Shown: piece after piece, positions 23,762 through 35,704 of the stretch
Layout: each line of letters opens with the position of its first letter
Numbering within the stretch: the first letter of the stretch is position 1
Source: Chiua virens
Taxonomy: Eukaryota; Basidiomycota; Agaricomycetes; Boletales; Boletaceae
Direction of reading: 5' to 3'
NCBI GenBank assembly: GCA_019787685.1
Contig: JAHNUO010000003.1
Coordinates: 372,001-436,000 of the forward strand
Length of the DNA: 64,000 nt
Notes under the pieces: model-generated
Seen by the model: only the letters and a program-made list of their open reading frames with translations
Told to the model about the DNA's origin: nothing
The model's database searches: none
Translations under genes and position numbers: made by a program

Positions 23762-24098
23762 ATGGACTCTTTCCAAATCCCATTTGGCGAATCTGTATAC
23801 ACCCTCATCCCTGACGTGATGCTTCTGAAACTGGATCCAGAAGTCATTCGAACCCTCCCCCGTACCTCTCTGTTAGAGCTCGCCATAGTATGCAACCATA
23901 GTCTTCTTTTTCTGTGATGAGGCTGACATTGTGTAGTGCAATGCCATTAAGATCGTCAATAAGAAGAGGGAAGAGGTTGTGGAAGAGCTCTTGTTCCTGC
24001 AAAAAATAACAAGGGCAGCTTATGCCTACTTGGTAGCAACATCCACACCCGAGGAACGTCGTGTGCTGGCCGAGACAGTTTTATCCGAATGTGGATGA
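23762..24098 (+). CDS. Small two-exon protein, copy 1, frameshifted end
   Basis: Exons 23762-23887 and 23937-24098. The protein begins MDSFQIPFGESVYTLIPDVM and continues LLKLDPEVIRTLPRTSLLEL, then a charged helix NKKREEVVEELLFLQKI. Relative to copy 2 an extra A in GAGACAGTTTT near 24078 shifts the frame, ending the product at SECG instead of the longer copy-2 tail. No signal peptide, membrane segment or known domain. Family unknown to me. Confidence 0.5.
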
Positions 24099-25234
24099 TC
24101 TGCCTCTGAGATGGAACGATGAGTAGATCTCTGATGAACGTGTATGAATCAGGCGTGTAGGTACACTTTTTCGTTCGTCTGTACGATGAACGTGAGGACT
24201 GACCATCGATCTAAAGGGCTTTGTTTCCGAGCTCCGAGTAACGAAGCGGGAGTGGCACGACGTGCAGCGATACGATATATGCTCGTCCTTTGCCTGCTCG
24301 AGATCCGATTCTTGTATAGTACTGTAATAAACGTCAACGTTCAGTGTGTAAGAACATGAGGGAGAGACGAAACGACCAGTCTAAGATTAGCTCGATCATA
24401 AGAGCGCCATGCAAATAGGTACAAACATTGATTACCATATTTGGATTAGTTATTGTATTGATTGATCATTGTTCTTTGGTTGCATGGACCTTCTCTGTGC
24501 CTGTACATATCTTGTTGTCTACCCCCCGTCCTTTTCCGTAACCCCTTCACTGTCCTCAACGACGAGCTCGAAATTTCGTGAACATCTCTCCATTACCATT
24601 CCCCGAATAACTTCAATTTCCCTTTAGGGAGGCTCAAGTTCTCCGACAACGACGATAAAGCACTCGAAGTCCACTTCTCCTAAGGACGTTGAGAATATCC
24701 CCCTATTTCTGACATCATTCTGTGGGACGTATTTGCGAAACTCTTTTCTGACGTTCGGATGCTCAACTCTACCGAGCTGCACCATGCTCCGGGACTGCCA
24801 GAGTGGCTGCCGCTTCAGGTCGAGAAACGTCGCTGTCCATGTTAGCATCACGATCCCAGGCACGAAGCTCGGGCGAGGAAACAACGACGCCGGTCGCGCT
24901 GTCTCATCTTGCTCATCGTCGTACTTCTTTTTTTGGTTGGAAACGCCACTTTTTCTCAACATCCGCTTTCTTCGTTATCCTACATGATCAGTTAAACGAC
25001 TACCACTGCTCGCGCGCTTTCTGCGGATGCTCAGCAATGCGTTTCTGAATACAGCCTTAATGCACCTTCCCAAACGGTACCTCTATCCTACACGTCCAAT
25101 TCCGAGTTCGCAAGGGCACACCACGCTCGGGAGCAGCAGTTTTGCTCAAAACGTTGATTTCTGCGGCTGGAGAGGTGCATGCTGTGCCTCGGTGCCGGTC
25201 GTACCATTGTGAGTTACGTGTACAGCTACGCACA

Positions 25235-26005
25235 ACTTTGCGTTTGCTCGTCACGTTCGTCTCGGTGTTCCTGCCATATTGCCTGTGAGATTGGTGCTTC
25301 GACCTCGCGGCAGTCGTTTGAAGTCATAGGAGAGACGTTATACGGTGACTTATACCTGAAATGCCACGACATGATTTCTACAACGTGAAGGTGTCTGCTG
25401 CCAACGTCGATCTGTCTCCTGGAGGCTACTACTACTAACTTAAAATCGGGCTATGATTTCTCGGTTCGCTCGCATCTTATCCGAATATCATCCTCGCCTC
25501 CTGACCCCGGATCCTACTAGTACTCCATACACATTATTCTTCACCCATCTTCACGTGCTGCGTACATTGGTCCATGGACGGGCAAATCTTTTTGGTGAGG
25601 ACGGGGAGAAGAACATGCACATTAGTACTCCCGACCGAGTCAGGGATATTGAAGGAGTGATCATGTCCAAGACTCCAAGCTAGGGAACGAAACGGTTATT
25701 GTCATCTCTGATTACCATATATATATATAGCATGGATCCGCTGCTGGAGGAACACTGCTTTTGCATGCAGTCTGAAACGAATTCATTCATCTGCTTGAAT
25801 TCTTCTATGCTGCCAATTTCGAAGCCTCGCGAGTCGTGAAAATTGCTTCGAAAAACCAATTCGTTCTCGATATTATGCAACCCGCGCTTGAGACGCGTCA
25901 GCTGAATGTTACTGATAACGAGGTCACAGTAACCGTGGAACTCGCGTGCCTGGATCCCTACGCCCGCGGCCCGCGTCCGAGTCACCAGACTCATCACGGT
26001 TGTCT
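25235..26005. other. Foreign block replacing the GEP4 N-terminal half in copy 2
   Basis: Copy 1 and copy 2 are alignable on both sides (left side to GTGAGTTAYGTGTAC, right side from GAGCAATTCAGCCGG) but not here. The block contains protein-like runs in different frames (HDFYNVKVSAANVDLSPGG followed by YYY and stop; LSEYHPRLLTPDPTSTPYTL) that look like pieces of another gene. Source unknown. Confidence 0.6.
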
Positions 26006-26436
26006 CGTGAGCAATTCAGCCGGTACGAAGCACGATGCAGGCCAGGTTCAGGTAAGGTCAAGCAAGCGAGGCTATATGGTCAGCTCAGACGATCGCGCAG
26101 GCCGAGTCGGTGTCGTATCATCTCTCTGTTCCGGTACTGCGACATAATGCACCCAAACCTGCCTATGCATGCATTGGATCGATACGCGCATATTTTTCGA
26201 CACTCAAGGTTCCGGTCAAGGATGAAGAACTGGTAGTCGTTGGGGATCGTATATTTACGGATGTCGTGATCGCAAATCGAATGCACCGTCGCTCGGGGGG
26301 AGGACCGCTGGCAGTCTGGACGACAGGGGTGTGGCAAAGAGAGAGTATGGTGATGCGGTGGTTTGAGAAGCAAGTGGTGGAAATGGTTGCGCGGTGGACT
26401 GAGAGTAAGACTAGTACCGACTTTGTCAAGCAATAG
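26006..26436 (+). pseudogene. GEP4-like fragment lacking the catalytic half
   Basis: Retains two exons: SNSAGTKHDAGQVQ, then after an intron (about 26053-26101) SYHLSVPVLRHNAPKPAYAC, VVVGDRIFTDVVIANRM and an intact C-terminus to DFVKQ. HAD motif I (DKDNC) and everything upstream are replaced by unrelated sequence, so it cannot encode an active phosphatase of this family. It does keep the correct six-G run that copy 1 lost. Confidence 0.75.
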
Positions 26437-26859
26437 TGTGTTTACTTTTGACTAGAATGCTCCCTCTGCTCAGATCGATCCACCCCGTCTCGTACACTGT
26501 CGCCCGTGCATTACGTCATAGACTAAGAGATCCGGGGACGGCGGTGGATGTGTCGGCCACGCATGACAACTCATCGCGGTGGTAGAAAGGTGAACTTATC
26601 ACTATATCGTGCGCGTGGGTTGTGAATACGAACGACCGCGACTGATTGGTTACGGGCGCGCCGAGCGAGAGGATGCAGGCGTTCTTACAGTTCTGAGCGA
26701 GGTAGCATGATGCTCATTGTCGTTCATACTTGGGGTGTTGTGTGTGCGTCTCAAGAAAGGATTTGAGCAGACTGCGATTGCAAGCATGGGCGACAACGAG
26801 AGAGCAGATCAATGAATGATGACACCGTTGTAGTACATGGCGTCATGTAATTGGGACTT

Positions 26860-27180
26860 TGTGGAAGGATACATACAAGTGCCTCTACGACGAGGCTGTG
26901 TGTCGCGGTGATCTACACGCTCGCCTACGGCGCGGTCTATTGATCGCTAAAAAAGGTTACCATTGGTGTGCAGCTCAAGCTTTTGTGAGCGTGCGTAACA
27001 AAGCGAGACTAAAGTGGAACCCAGGTGAGCTCACAGCGCTTTGGTCGGTCCACCATCGACGTGGTCCATACGGGGACAGACCGAAGCACCACCTGGTCTT
27101 CGAGGTACTATGAGGTGGATGAGTGGAAGAACAATAGAATGTGGGATGTGGAACATGCCCGCTTTGTTGCTCCGAGTCGT
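26860..27180 (+). repeat. Inner repeat, third copy
   Basis: Single copy of the inner block (starts GGATACATACAAGTGCCTCT, ends GGAACATGCCCGCTTTGTTG). It stands at the same place before the small gene as the two copies in the first duplicate. Confidence 0.85.
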
Positions 27181-27345
27181 GTGTGGACCAGGCATGCTAT
27201 AAAATGCACCCAGTTCGTGGTTGGAAGCGCAGATCCCTCTCTGAGAGAAAGTCGCCTGTAACCACAAACTCAGGCATTCATAACAGGTCAGTCACCATTC
27301 TAGCAACCCATAGATCCTCGGGCCTCACTGCTTGATTTCAGAAAC

Positions 27346-27709
27346 ATGGACTCTTTCCAAATCCCATTCGGCGAATCTGTATACACCCTCATCCCCGACG
27401 TGATGCTTCTGAAACTGGATCCAGAAGCCATTCGGACTCTCCCCCGCACCTCTCTGCTAGAGCTCACCATAGTATGCAACCATAGTCTTCTTTTTCTGTG
27501 ACGAGGCTGACATTGTGTAGTGCAATGGCATTAAGATCATCAATAAGAAAAGGGAAGAGATCGTGGAAGAGCTCTTGTTCCTGCAAAAAATAACAAGGGC
27601 AGCTTACGCCTGCATGGTAGCAACATCCACACCCGAGGAACGTCGTGTGCTGGCCGAGACGTTTTATCCGAATGTGGATGATCTGCCTCTGAGATGGAAC
27701 GATGAGTAG
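27346..27709 (+). CDS. Small two-exon protein, copy 2 (104 aa)
   Basis: Exons 27346-27471 and 27521-27709 join in phase 0. The protein starts MDSFQIPFGESVYTLIPDVM, has a Leu-rich middle (LPRTSLLELTICNGIKI), a charged helix (NKKREEIVEELLFLQKIT) and an acidic tail ending ETFYPNVDDLPLRWNDE. It looks like a small helical cytosolic protein. It is the intact member of the pair; differences from copy 1 are few and mostly conservative. I recognise no family. Confidence 0.55.
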
Positions 27710-28222
27710 ATCTCTGATGAACGTGTATGAATCAGGCGTGTGGGTACACTTTTTCGTTCGTCTGTACGATGAACGTGAAGACTGACCATCGATCTAGGCA
27801 GCTTTGTTTGGAGTGGCACGTCGTGCAGCGACACGCTAGATGATTTTTTCTTTGCCTGCTCGAGCTCCGAGTCTTGTATAGTACTGTAATAAATGTCAAC
27901 GTTCGGTTTGTACAGCATGAGGGAGAGACGAAACGACCAGTCTAAGATCAGCTCGATCATAAAAGAGCGCCATGCAAATAGGTACAAACATCGATTACCA
28001 TATTTGGATTAGTTATTGTGTTGGGAACTTGAAATGCACTGAGGTGCGTCGGAGTCGGAGCCTGAAATTATCGTGTAGCCTTGCTTCCGGAAACACCGGG
28101 CCGGAGTCATATGTACTATCATGATGTACCCATGATGTACCCCACTGGGAGAGAGCGATAAGTGGAGTATTTATGTGAGTCAGTCTCCCAGTGAGCACGA
28201 TGACCGCCCGCCAACCCGCACC

Positions 28223-31200
28223 ATGCCAGAAATCCAGTCCTTGAACCAGCTCATCTCGCACAGAGTCCGCGAGTGCCCCGATCTCCAGCTGCTTGCTGTC
28301 CCTGACAAGAACCTCAACGTTGGTCTCCTACTTGCGAATTTTCACATGACTACCGCAGCTTACCCATTCTACAGTACATAAAGTACACGACTGCTGAGCT
28401 AGATGCAGCTGCCTCTCTTCTCGCCAACCATCTCAGGGACACTGGTGCCCTTCCCGGTCGCGCAAAGGGCGATGCAACGAGCAGACTCACCATCGGTTTG
28501 TTAGGTGTGAGCAACATTGACTATGTCGTCACAGAGATGACCTTGTATCGCATGGGCTACTGTTCGTCATTCTCTGTTCTCCTTTCTAATCCCTCACCAT
28601 TTCCTAGGTGTCCTCTTCCTCTCCCCAAACAATTCACCGCCTGCAATTGCACATCTTTTGACTGTCACTAATGCTTCTCATATCATCGTACAGGATTCAC
28701 TGCTCTCTCCCGCCACCGCTGCACTTTCTCACCTCGCTGACCCTTCGTCTGTTTCAATCATCCATCAACCTCCCTCAGACGTATTCGGCCCCAATGCTCG
28801 AGTATCGCACCCAGACAAGACTCACTGGGATCCGCCTCTCAGTCCTGACGTCGAATTTCTCCTCCCCATCACCATCATTCATTCTAGTGGTTCCACTGGG
28901 TTCCCGAAACCTATCATTCAGACCAACAAAGCTGCTATCGGGAACTGCAAGATGAACTTTGGCCTAACGAGTCTCACAACACTGCCACTGTACCATGTCT
29001 GTCTACTTCTTTTCCACACCAATATTTACAACTTGAACTCATTTCACAGGGTCACGGACACTCGAACTTGCTGCGAGCATGGTATGCCGCCAAGCCCCTC
29101 TATTTGTTTCCAACGGGGTCTATTCCTCTCACGTCAGCAAATGTAATCAGAGTACTCTCTCAAGCACCTGATATAGAGGCGCTTTATGGTGTTCCCTTTG
29201 CCCTAAAATTACTCGCTGAAACCCAAGAGGGTCTGCGAGTCTTAAAGAGTCTCAAGCTGGTCACATTTGGCGGAAGCGCTTGCCCCGACGAACTAGGTGA
29301 CTTTCTTGTTTCGGAAGGCGTTCCGTTGGTGGGTCATTATGGTCTCAGTGCGTTCCATGCTACACGGTTGTATTTGTGTTTCTGAGACGTTTGTCAGCCG
29401 AAATGGGTCAGCTCATGACATCCTTCCGCGATTTCGATACCGACAAGGAATGGAACTGGGTTCGTGCGAAAAGCCCTTATTACAACACCGGAGTACACCA
29501 ATATATGCGTTTTGAACCACTATGGAAATGACACCTATGAGCTCTACATCCTGAACGGCTGGCACACCAAGGCAAGTTTGACGCACATACTCTCCATCTT
29601 GTTCCCGAATGTTTGGCAGGTGATGTCCAACCAACCAGATGGATCATATGCGACCAAAGATCTCTTCCTCAAACATCCCACGATACTAGATGCCTACAAG
29701 TACATCGGCCGGATAGATGATACTCTCGTCATGGTACGGCCGCTCTCCGACCCTCATTTCTCTCCTCTAACACCTAAGCAGGTCAACGGTGAAAAGACGA
29801 ATCCAGTCCCCATAGAACTCACGCTTCGCTCGTCGTCCTACATTGCCGAAGCCATCGTCTTTGGCACCTGGTCGCACCCAAATTGGCGCTCTCATACTCC
29901 CCACGGAAGCCGCTCAACACTTGTCGCACGAAGAATTCACTCATCGCGTCGCCTCGATCGTCGCTCTCGCCAACGCCGATGCGCCCTCGCATTCCCAGCT
30001 TTCGGCAGAGGCACTAGTGTTCCTGCCCTATGGGACGTCCATTCCGAGGGCGGACAAGGGGAGTATTTTGCGGCCAAAGGTATATAAAGAATTTGAGCAA
30101 GTGATCGAAGATGTGTATAAACGTCTCGAGGGAGAAGTGGGGTCGGAGGGCAAGAGGGGAGTGAAAGAAGAAGGGGAGGCCCGTCTAGGTCTTAAGAGAG
30201 CTGATTGGGAAGACAGTCGAAAAACAGAGCGATGAGCTTGGAGACGACACTGACTTGTTCGATTTCGGACTCGATTCGCTTGCAGTCGACGCGGATCCGA
30301 AATGCAATTCAGAGGGTGCAGTGTCTCGTTTTTGGGAGGGACCCCAGTAAGGCTGACGTACCGTCTAGGAGATTGATCTAGATGGTAAGAAACTGTCTAT
30401 CAATGCCGTCTTTGAACACCCCTCGATCACCAAGTATGTAGTTATTTAGCTCACCCGTGCTTATCACTTATTCTACATGCTTTCCAAGGCTGGCAAAACT
30501 CGTCTTGTCGCTGTCCTCGGGGAAAGACACGGACGCCTTGCATACCAACCCTCAAAAACTCATGATCGACTTGGTCGACAAATACAGTCGTTTTAAATAC
30601 CCACTCGAGATGCACACGAACTCGAGCAGCGGCGACAGAACCACTAATAGCAAAGTGGTGCGTATGAGTTCCCTCGAGGTCGTCGCACAGCGCGCTCATT
30701 CGTCGTCCTGTCCTCGTGTGTTAGGTCGTCTTGACAGGCGCCACGGGTTCTCTCGGGTCTTACATCCTGAACGAGCTCCTCGCCGATCCGAACGTGGAGA
30801 CTGTTTATTGTCTCTGTCGTGCCACGACCGATGCAGATGCAGCAGATCGGCTTGCAGCGTCGATGAAGATGCGGAAGTTGTCGACACACTTCCACTCTTC
30901 TGCTATGTCTAACGAGGTGAACGAACGTGTCGTCGCGCTCGCGGCGGATTTGCCTGCGAATTCGACTGGGCCTCGACCAGACGTGTTACCAAGAGATTCG
31001 CGAGCCGCGTGACGGTGATCATTCACGTATGTCCTTGTCCACGACTTTATTTATTTGAACGAACATCTTTACCTCCGTCCCCTTCAGAATGCATGGGCAG
31101 TCAATTTCAACTTGGGCATATCCAGGTATGTCGTGTGGTGCGATGCTGGTGGGGCTTACTCACCCAAACACCAGTTTTGAGGACGCACATTCGCGGCGCG

Positions 31201-32168
31201 GTGAATCTGATGCACCTTGCACTCTCCTCGCCACACCCACAGCCTGCCCAATTCTTCTTCGCCTCGTCTGTCAGCGCTGTGGCGAACTGGCCTGGACCAG
31301 GATTGGTACCCGAGGTAGGTGACGGATAACCCGGCTGTCGCGCAGGAGATGGGATAGTACGTCATCCCTTAAATTTCACTCGCGCGCACCAAAAGAACGC
31401 TGTTGCCTGTTTTAGTGCACAGTCGAAATGGGTCACAGAGAAACTGTGTCAGATTGCGGCGCGCGCGACGCCGATGCACACAGCCGTTCTGCGTACGTCA
31501 CTCTGGATGAGTGAAACGGCAATAGCTCATGGGACATCCTCTTCAGCAGGTATTAGTCAGATGGTAGGCGACACGACTAACGGAATTTGGAACGAGTCGG
31601 AGGGAATATCACTCATCTTCAAGGTCAGTGCTGTACCTATTTGTACATTTGCTCTTCTCTCTAACCCTGGTGTCTGGACATGTAGTGTGCAGACACGATT
31701 GGGATCCTTCCCGAGATCAATGATCAAGTCTCGTGGCTTCCCGTCGACTATGCCGCCAAGGAGCATCGTCGAAATCATCAATCTCCCCAGGCCAACCTTC
31801 CTTTGACATACTGCTTGGCTGCTGACTGTCCCGTCTACCACATCCTGCACCCAACCCAAATCTCCTGGTCCACAATCCTCAACCTCCTTCGCACCGCAAA
31901 TCTTCACTTTAAAACCTTCCCGCAACACGACTGGCTTAAAGCTCTCCGCGCGAGTGACCCTGACGAACGCCGTAACCCCAGTCGCAAGTTATTGGCATTT
32001 TATGAAGGCAAGTACGGCGGTGGAGAGGAGCGAACGAGGATGGGATTGTGCATGGAGAAAACGGTGGAGACGAGTCGGTGGCTAAGAGAAGTCCCAGAGA
32101 TTGAGGAGGGGTTAGTGGCGAAGTGGGTTGGGGCGTGGAGGGAAACTGGGTTTTTGCCAAAGGCATGA
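28223..32168 (+). CDS. Adenylate-forming reductase (A-T-R, NRPS-like), at least six apparent +1 frameshifts
   Basis: Single-module enzyme expected to activate a carboxylic acid with ATP, hold it on phosphopantetheine and release it reductively as an aldehyde. Domain order: adenylation (PITIIHSSGSTGFPKPIIQT core motif, PLYHGHGHSNLLRAW, VTFGGSACPDELG, YKYIGRIDDTLVMVNGEKTN), thiolation (DDTDLFDFGLDSL with the attachment Ser, then QSTRIRNAIQ), and thioester reductase (VVLTGATGSLGSYILNELL for NADPH, the YAQSKWV catalytic Tyr/Lys pair across an intron near 31357-31412, then VSWLPVDYAA). Many short introns. Frame changes of +1 lie near 29517, 29870, 30195, 30285, 30975 and 31005, the fourth directly after the attachment Ser. 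Either the gene is dead or the consensus has extra bases. Substrate cannot be read from the sequence. Confidence 0.85.
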
Positions 32169-32303
32169 GCAATACCAGTGAGGAACGGATGGTGATTTAA
32201 CTTGCATGGCATTGGATCTACTTATGTTTGACCATTTGACGCTCTATGGAAATATACCCGACGAGAAACTAACGCTGCGGAATGCTATTGCACTATGCAG
32301 ACA

Positions 32304-33138
32304 TCATATCAATGTTAGGCTATACCCTGCAAGGCCCAGGACTGTGAAAACGAGTAAGCAATACGTCCCACGACGTGGACAACTGTCGCTTACAGTAACC
32401 TGTCACCTTCTCCAATGGCGTATGGAAGTATACGCTCGTTGTTCCGAGCGCAAGCAACCAAATCGCGATGAGACCCACTGTCGCCGTCACCGCCCAGGTA
32501 TGCACCCGCGACCACGACACAGCATGCAACGAGGGCGTCAACTGGTCCGCCAAAAACATGATCGACATAGTCAACAAAAACACGTGTCCCGACACGTCAT
32601 GCCCCCTGCGCAGCCTCGGCACCGTACTCCACGGCGCTTCTGGCAGCACCAGCGGCGACGCGAACAGATTTGGATGCGTCACGGGCGACAGCCGCACTTT
32701 GGAAAAGCACATGTCGTGTGGGACACTAAAGGCCGCGCCGGACGGGAGTGCGACGGTGCATTCGCCCCCCGAGAGCACGATGAACCGATCGATGAGTGCA
32801 GGGCCAAGGAACCAGTTCGTGAACGCGAGCCAGGCGAGGGAAGCGAGGGTCCATTGGAGCACGCGCCGCAGGGTTTGGGTGCGTCGGGGACTCGTGAGCC
32901 AGAGGAAGAGGAATGCAAAGGAGGTCCAACCCCAGGCGCGTTTTATGAACCAGACATTGAGAAAGTTGGACTTGCTGGCGAAGTAGTCGGTTTTGTGGAG
33001 AGGGTGAGGGAGGTGGGTGAGGAGAGGGTTGGATGTGTCGAGGAAGGTGTCGTTCTTGACGGAGTAGACAGTGCCGAGGAAGAGGACGAGCGTGAGGGTT
33101 ATGAACGCTGCTTGTCGGGTATTGAAGCTGATAGACAT
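32304..33138 (-). CDS. FIT/SCS3-family fat-storage-inducing transmembrane protein
   Basis: ER membrane protein of lipid-droplet formation and phospholipid homeostasis; the family acts as a lipid diphosphatase-like enzyme. Several hydrophobic segments are visible (AAFITLTLVLFLGTVYSV, TSFAFLFLWLTS, TLASLAWLAFTNWFLGPALI, the final WAVTATVGLIAIWLLALGTT). The diagnostic motif RRGHDVSGHVFLLTMSIMFL carries the conserved His, with a second His in SVYFHTPLEKVTGY. One intron (about 32346-32397) removes the non-family tail and gives the ending YFLGLAGYSLTLI at the stop at 32304; without it the frame would run to about 32320 with an unrelated tail. About 260 residues, normal for the fungal family. Convergent with the reductase gene, 135 bp apart. 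No frameshift. Confidence 0.85.
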
Positions 33139-33333
33139 GATTTCTGACGTTGATGGTACCAGGTCAAGTCGTGTCAGCTATTCGTGCATCAATGACATGT
33201 GTTCCCGGGTCGGATTTGTCCCGGAATCCGGAACTCATTGATTGCATTCTCGTGCTCTACATACATCACCTCTTCGCATTACACCCAGTCCCTGGAACTA
33301 CTGTCACTTTCAAGTTGTACCAATGACTGGTAG

Positions 33334-35704
33334 TTACACGGCCTCCAATTCACCTTCTACTTTGACACACTCCACCATTACCTCGACTTGAAGGACATTC
33401 TCCTCATCCGACCCCTTCCCCACCGACTCACTCGACGACGGCATTATCTCCACATTAGGTGTCGGTCCATGAAACCAGTTTACACCCCCATACACAGGGA
33501 AATAATACCACGTAACCGCAAGTAGCATCACTCCGCCGAATACTATTGGCGTGTAGTTCATCGTGGCTGCGTCTGGGCCTGGACCGGATGGGAAACAGAA
33601 GATTATGAGTATGAAGACCATGTACGTGACCGAGATAGCTGCGATTGGACCGCCCTGGTATGATCAAATCGACCTCGTTCTCTATCATCAACGCAGCTGA
33701 ACAGCTCACCAATCTTCCGACAGAAAACGGTCCAGGCTTGAAATTGTTCTTGAACACGAACCTCGCAGTGATGGGTACAATATATCCAACATATGAGGCA
33801 GTCACCGCGATTGTGAACGCGGCGTCAATCGCCGTTGGACCCAGTAACGCGAACAGTCCAACGAGGAGCGCAAGGATACAGTTGAACCACACCGTATTAA
33901 CTGGTGTACCTGAGTATTTGTTCACCCTGTACAGAATCTTTGAGAGGGGTAATGCGCCGTCCCTAGGCGAATGCGAAGGATTGGCGCGAGGCAACAAGCA
34001 TGATGGAAGAGCCCATCATCAACCTGACAACGGTTGACAGCTGTTACACAGACACAAAGCGGCGACGTACTGCGTCAGGATGAGGAAGGACCACAGGACT
34101 AGCGTCCATCGTCGTCCGAACGAGTTCAGACATATCTGAGCCAATGGCTGGTTCACAGAGCCGTTCAGGACATTGGAAAGGTTCGGTCCCATGCAAAATG
34201 CTAGCACCACGTTGATGGCTGATGCGAATCTCTGAGACACCTGCAGCAAAGATGCATAACTGAACTTACCCCATCCTAACACTGCTGCAACTAGGATGGC
34301 ATAGATCTTTTGGAATTCGAGGATGGGTGTACGTGTACGCGAACGGTGTTAGGCTTACCATTCCCCAAGGTCCGGCCGTTGCAGCGTTGGATGACTCCTC
34401 GCTGATATGCATCACAGCATCATAACCACCTTTTAAGTGCTCAGAAAAGGGGAATAACATCATAAACAAAACTGGCTCACCGATTGTCCAGTTAGGTGCA
34501 AGTAAACCCATAATGAATGCAAATGGATCTGGCCATGCAGAAACTACACGCTGTCATTATGACGATCCCAGTGACATGCCCGGCACTCACGATTCGTGAA
34601 GTTTCCAAAGACATAAGACACAGGGTTTTTCAACTCGGCGGGGGTTGCAATGGGTAGCGCGAAAATGATCGCTAGACAAAGCCTGTCCACTGCTTAGATC
34701 ACCAGCATGTAAGAGCGCCACCGGGACTTACAGGATGTTGCAAACTATGTATAGCGTCTGCAATCTTGCAAGGAGTCTTGACCCAAAACTACAGATGATA
34801 CCTTGTGAAAGGCAAATCGCAGCATAAAGGCCACTATATGCTGATACATCTATACCTGCTATCAATGATTAGCAGGGAAAACACTCACTAGGATTGTTGG
34901 CTTGTCATAACAAATTGCCCATTAGAACCTATACTTGCTGCAGCAGCTATCTGAACGGTACACGCCCAGTTAGTTGCAGCTGAGTCGAGAGATCATTCAA
35001 AAGGCAGTATGAATAAAGAAGAGTCTCAAATACCAGTTCCTGTGACCATGCAAATCGTATTCGCATCTGATGGCAGCTACTAAACCACAGGCCAAAGACG
35101 AAGAATCGGAGCTCCACTTACATCCGACAATCCAACATAAAATGTTTCGGTACCGAGGCGGCGATAACTTAAATGTCAGGTAGTACAGCTGCAGAGCACG
35201 GCAGTTTACCGTTTTCAGCAACAGACTCGAGGCCTACTTGTAAACACATACCCAACCTGACGTTGGGGCCGAAGAGGCCAGCTCGCCGAGTGCGATCCCA
35301 ATACATACGATGAACAATGAGGCAATGGACCACTAGATAACGTCAGCACCACGACATGGTAGGCCAAGAAATGTGTAACCTACACCCCACACCATCGACA
35401 CAGCCCCTCCAGTTTGATAACGAACTCGAAAGCACGGGGCTGCGACACACAAGACAAATATCAGATACATTAATGTAGCGCATGGATGCCACTACGCACG
35501 CTAACGATGGTAATACTCCGATGATGCTGAAGGCGACTCCGAAGACCTAGCAAAAATTTCGCGATTGATAGGTCAAAATGCTTCGTATTTCTGTACGTTA
35601 CTCACCTCAAGGGGTCTGAAATTGCGTTTAAACTCTTGTTTGTACCCCAGAGTGGCCAACACTGCTGTATCCGACTCCTTCACTGCACGAGAGGCCGACA
35701 TCAT
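33334..35704 (-). CDS. Amino-acid/GABA-type permease 1 (APC family), in-frame stop by one inserted base
   Basis: Plasma-membrane amino-acid transporter of the APC superfamily, GABA/choline-permease-like branch. Starts at 35704 (MMSASRAVKESDTAVLATLG, then YKQEFKRNFRPLE) and is split by about fifteen short introns. Recognisable pieces: SSNAATAGPWGMVSL, INVVLAFCMGPNLSNVL, QPLAQICLNSFGRRWTLVLW, RDGALPLSKILYRVNKYSGT, PVNTVWFNCILALLVGLFAL, and the C-terminal FPVYGGVNWFHGPTPN. About twelve membrane segments are expected from the family. Relative to the two downstream paralogues an extra T near 33964 changes FAFARDGA to FAFA-stop, a +1 shift. First of three tandem paralogues on the same strand; GATA-like and TATA-like sites lie upstream. 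Confidence 0.8.

Larger units (their letters stand above)
21065..24457. repeat. Tandem segmental duplication, copy 1
   Basis: Begins near TGTACATATCTTGTTGTCTA and ends near TTTGGATTAGTTATTGT. It contains, in order, a non-coding block, a GEP4-like gene, an inner 330-bp repeat present twice, and a small two-exon gene. Offset to copy 2 grows from 3434 bp at the left to 3563 bp at the right because of indels. Confidence 0.9.
24497..28018. repeat. Tandem segmental duplication, copy 2
   Basis: Directly follows copy 1 with about 40 bp between. It matches copy 1 from the TGTACATATCTTGTTGTCTA block to TTTGGATTAGTTATTGTG, but an unrelated stretch of about 770 bp (about 25235-26005) stands where copy 1 has the first half of GEP4, and one inner repeat is missing. 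Confidence 0.9.

Noticed and set aside
32206..33147. 313-aa plus-strand frame opposite the FIT gene
   Set aside because: Arg/Glu/His-rich antisense shadow of a well-recognised membrane protein.
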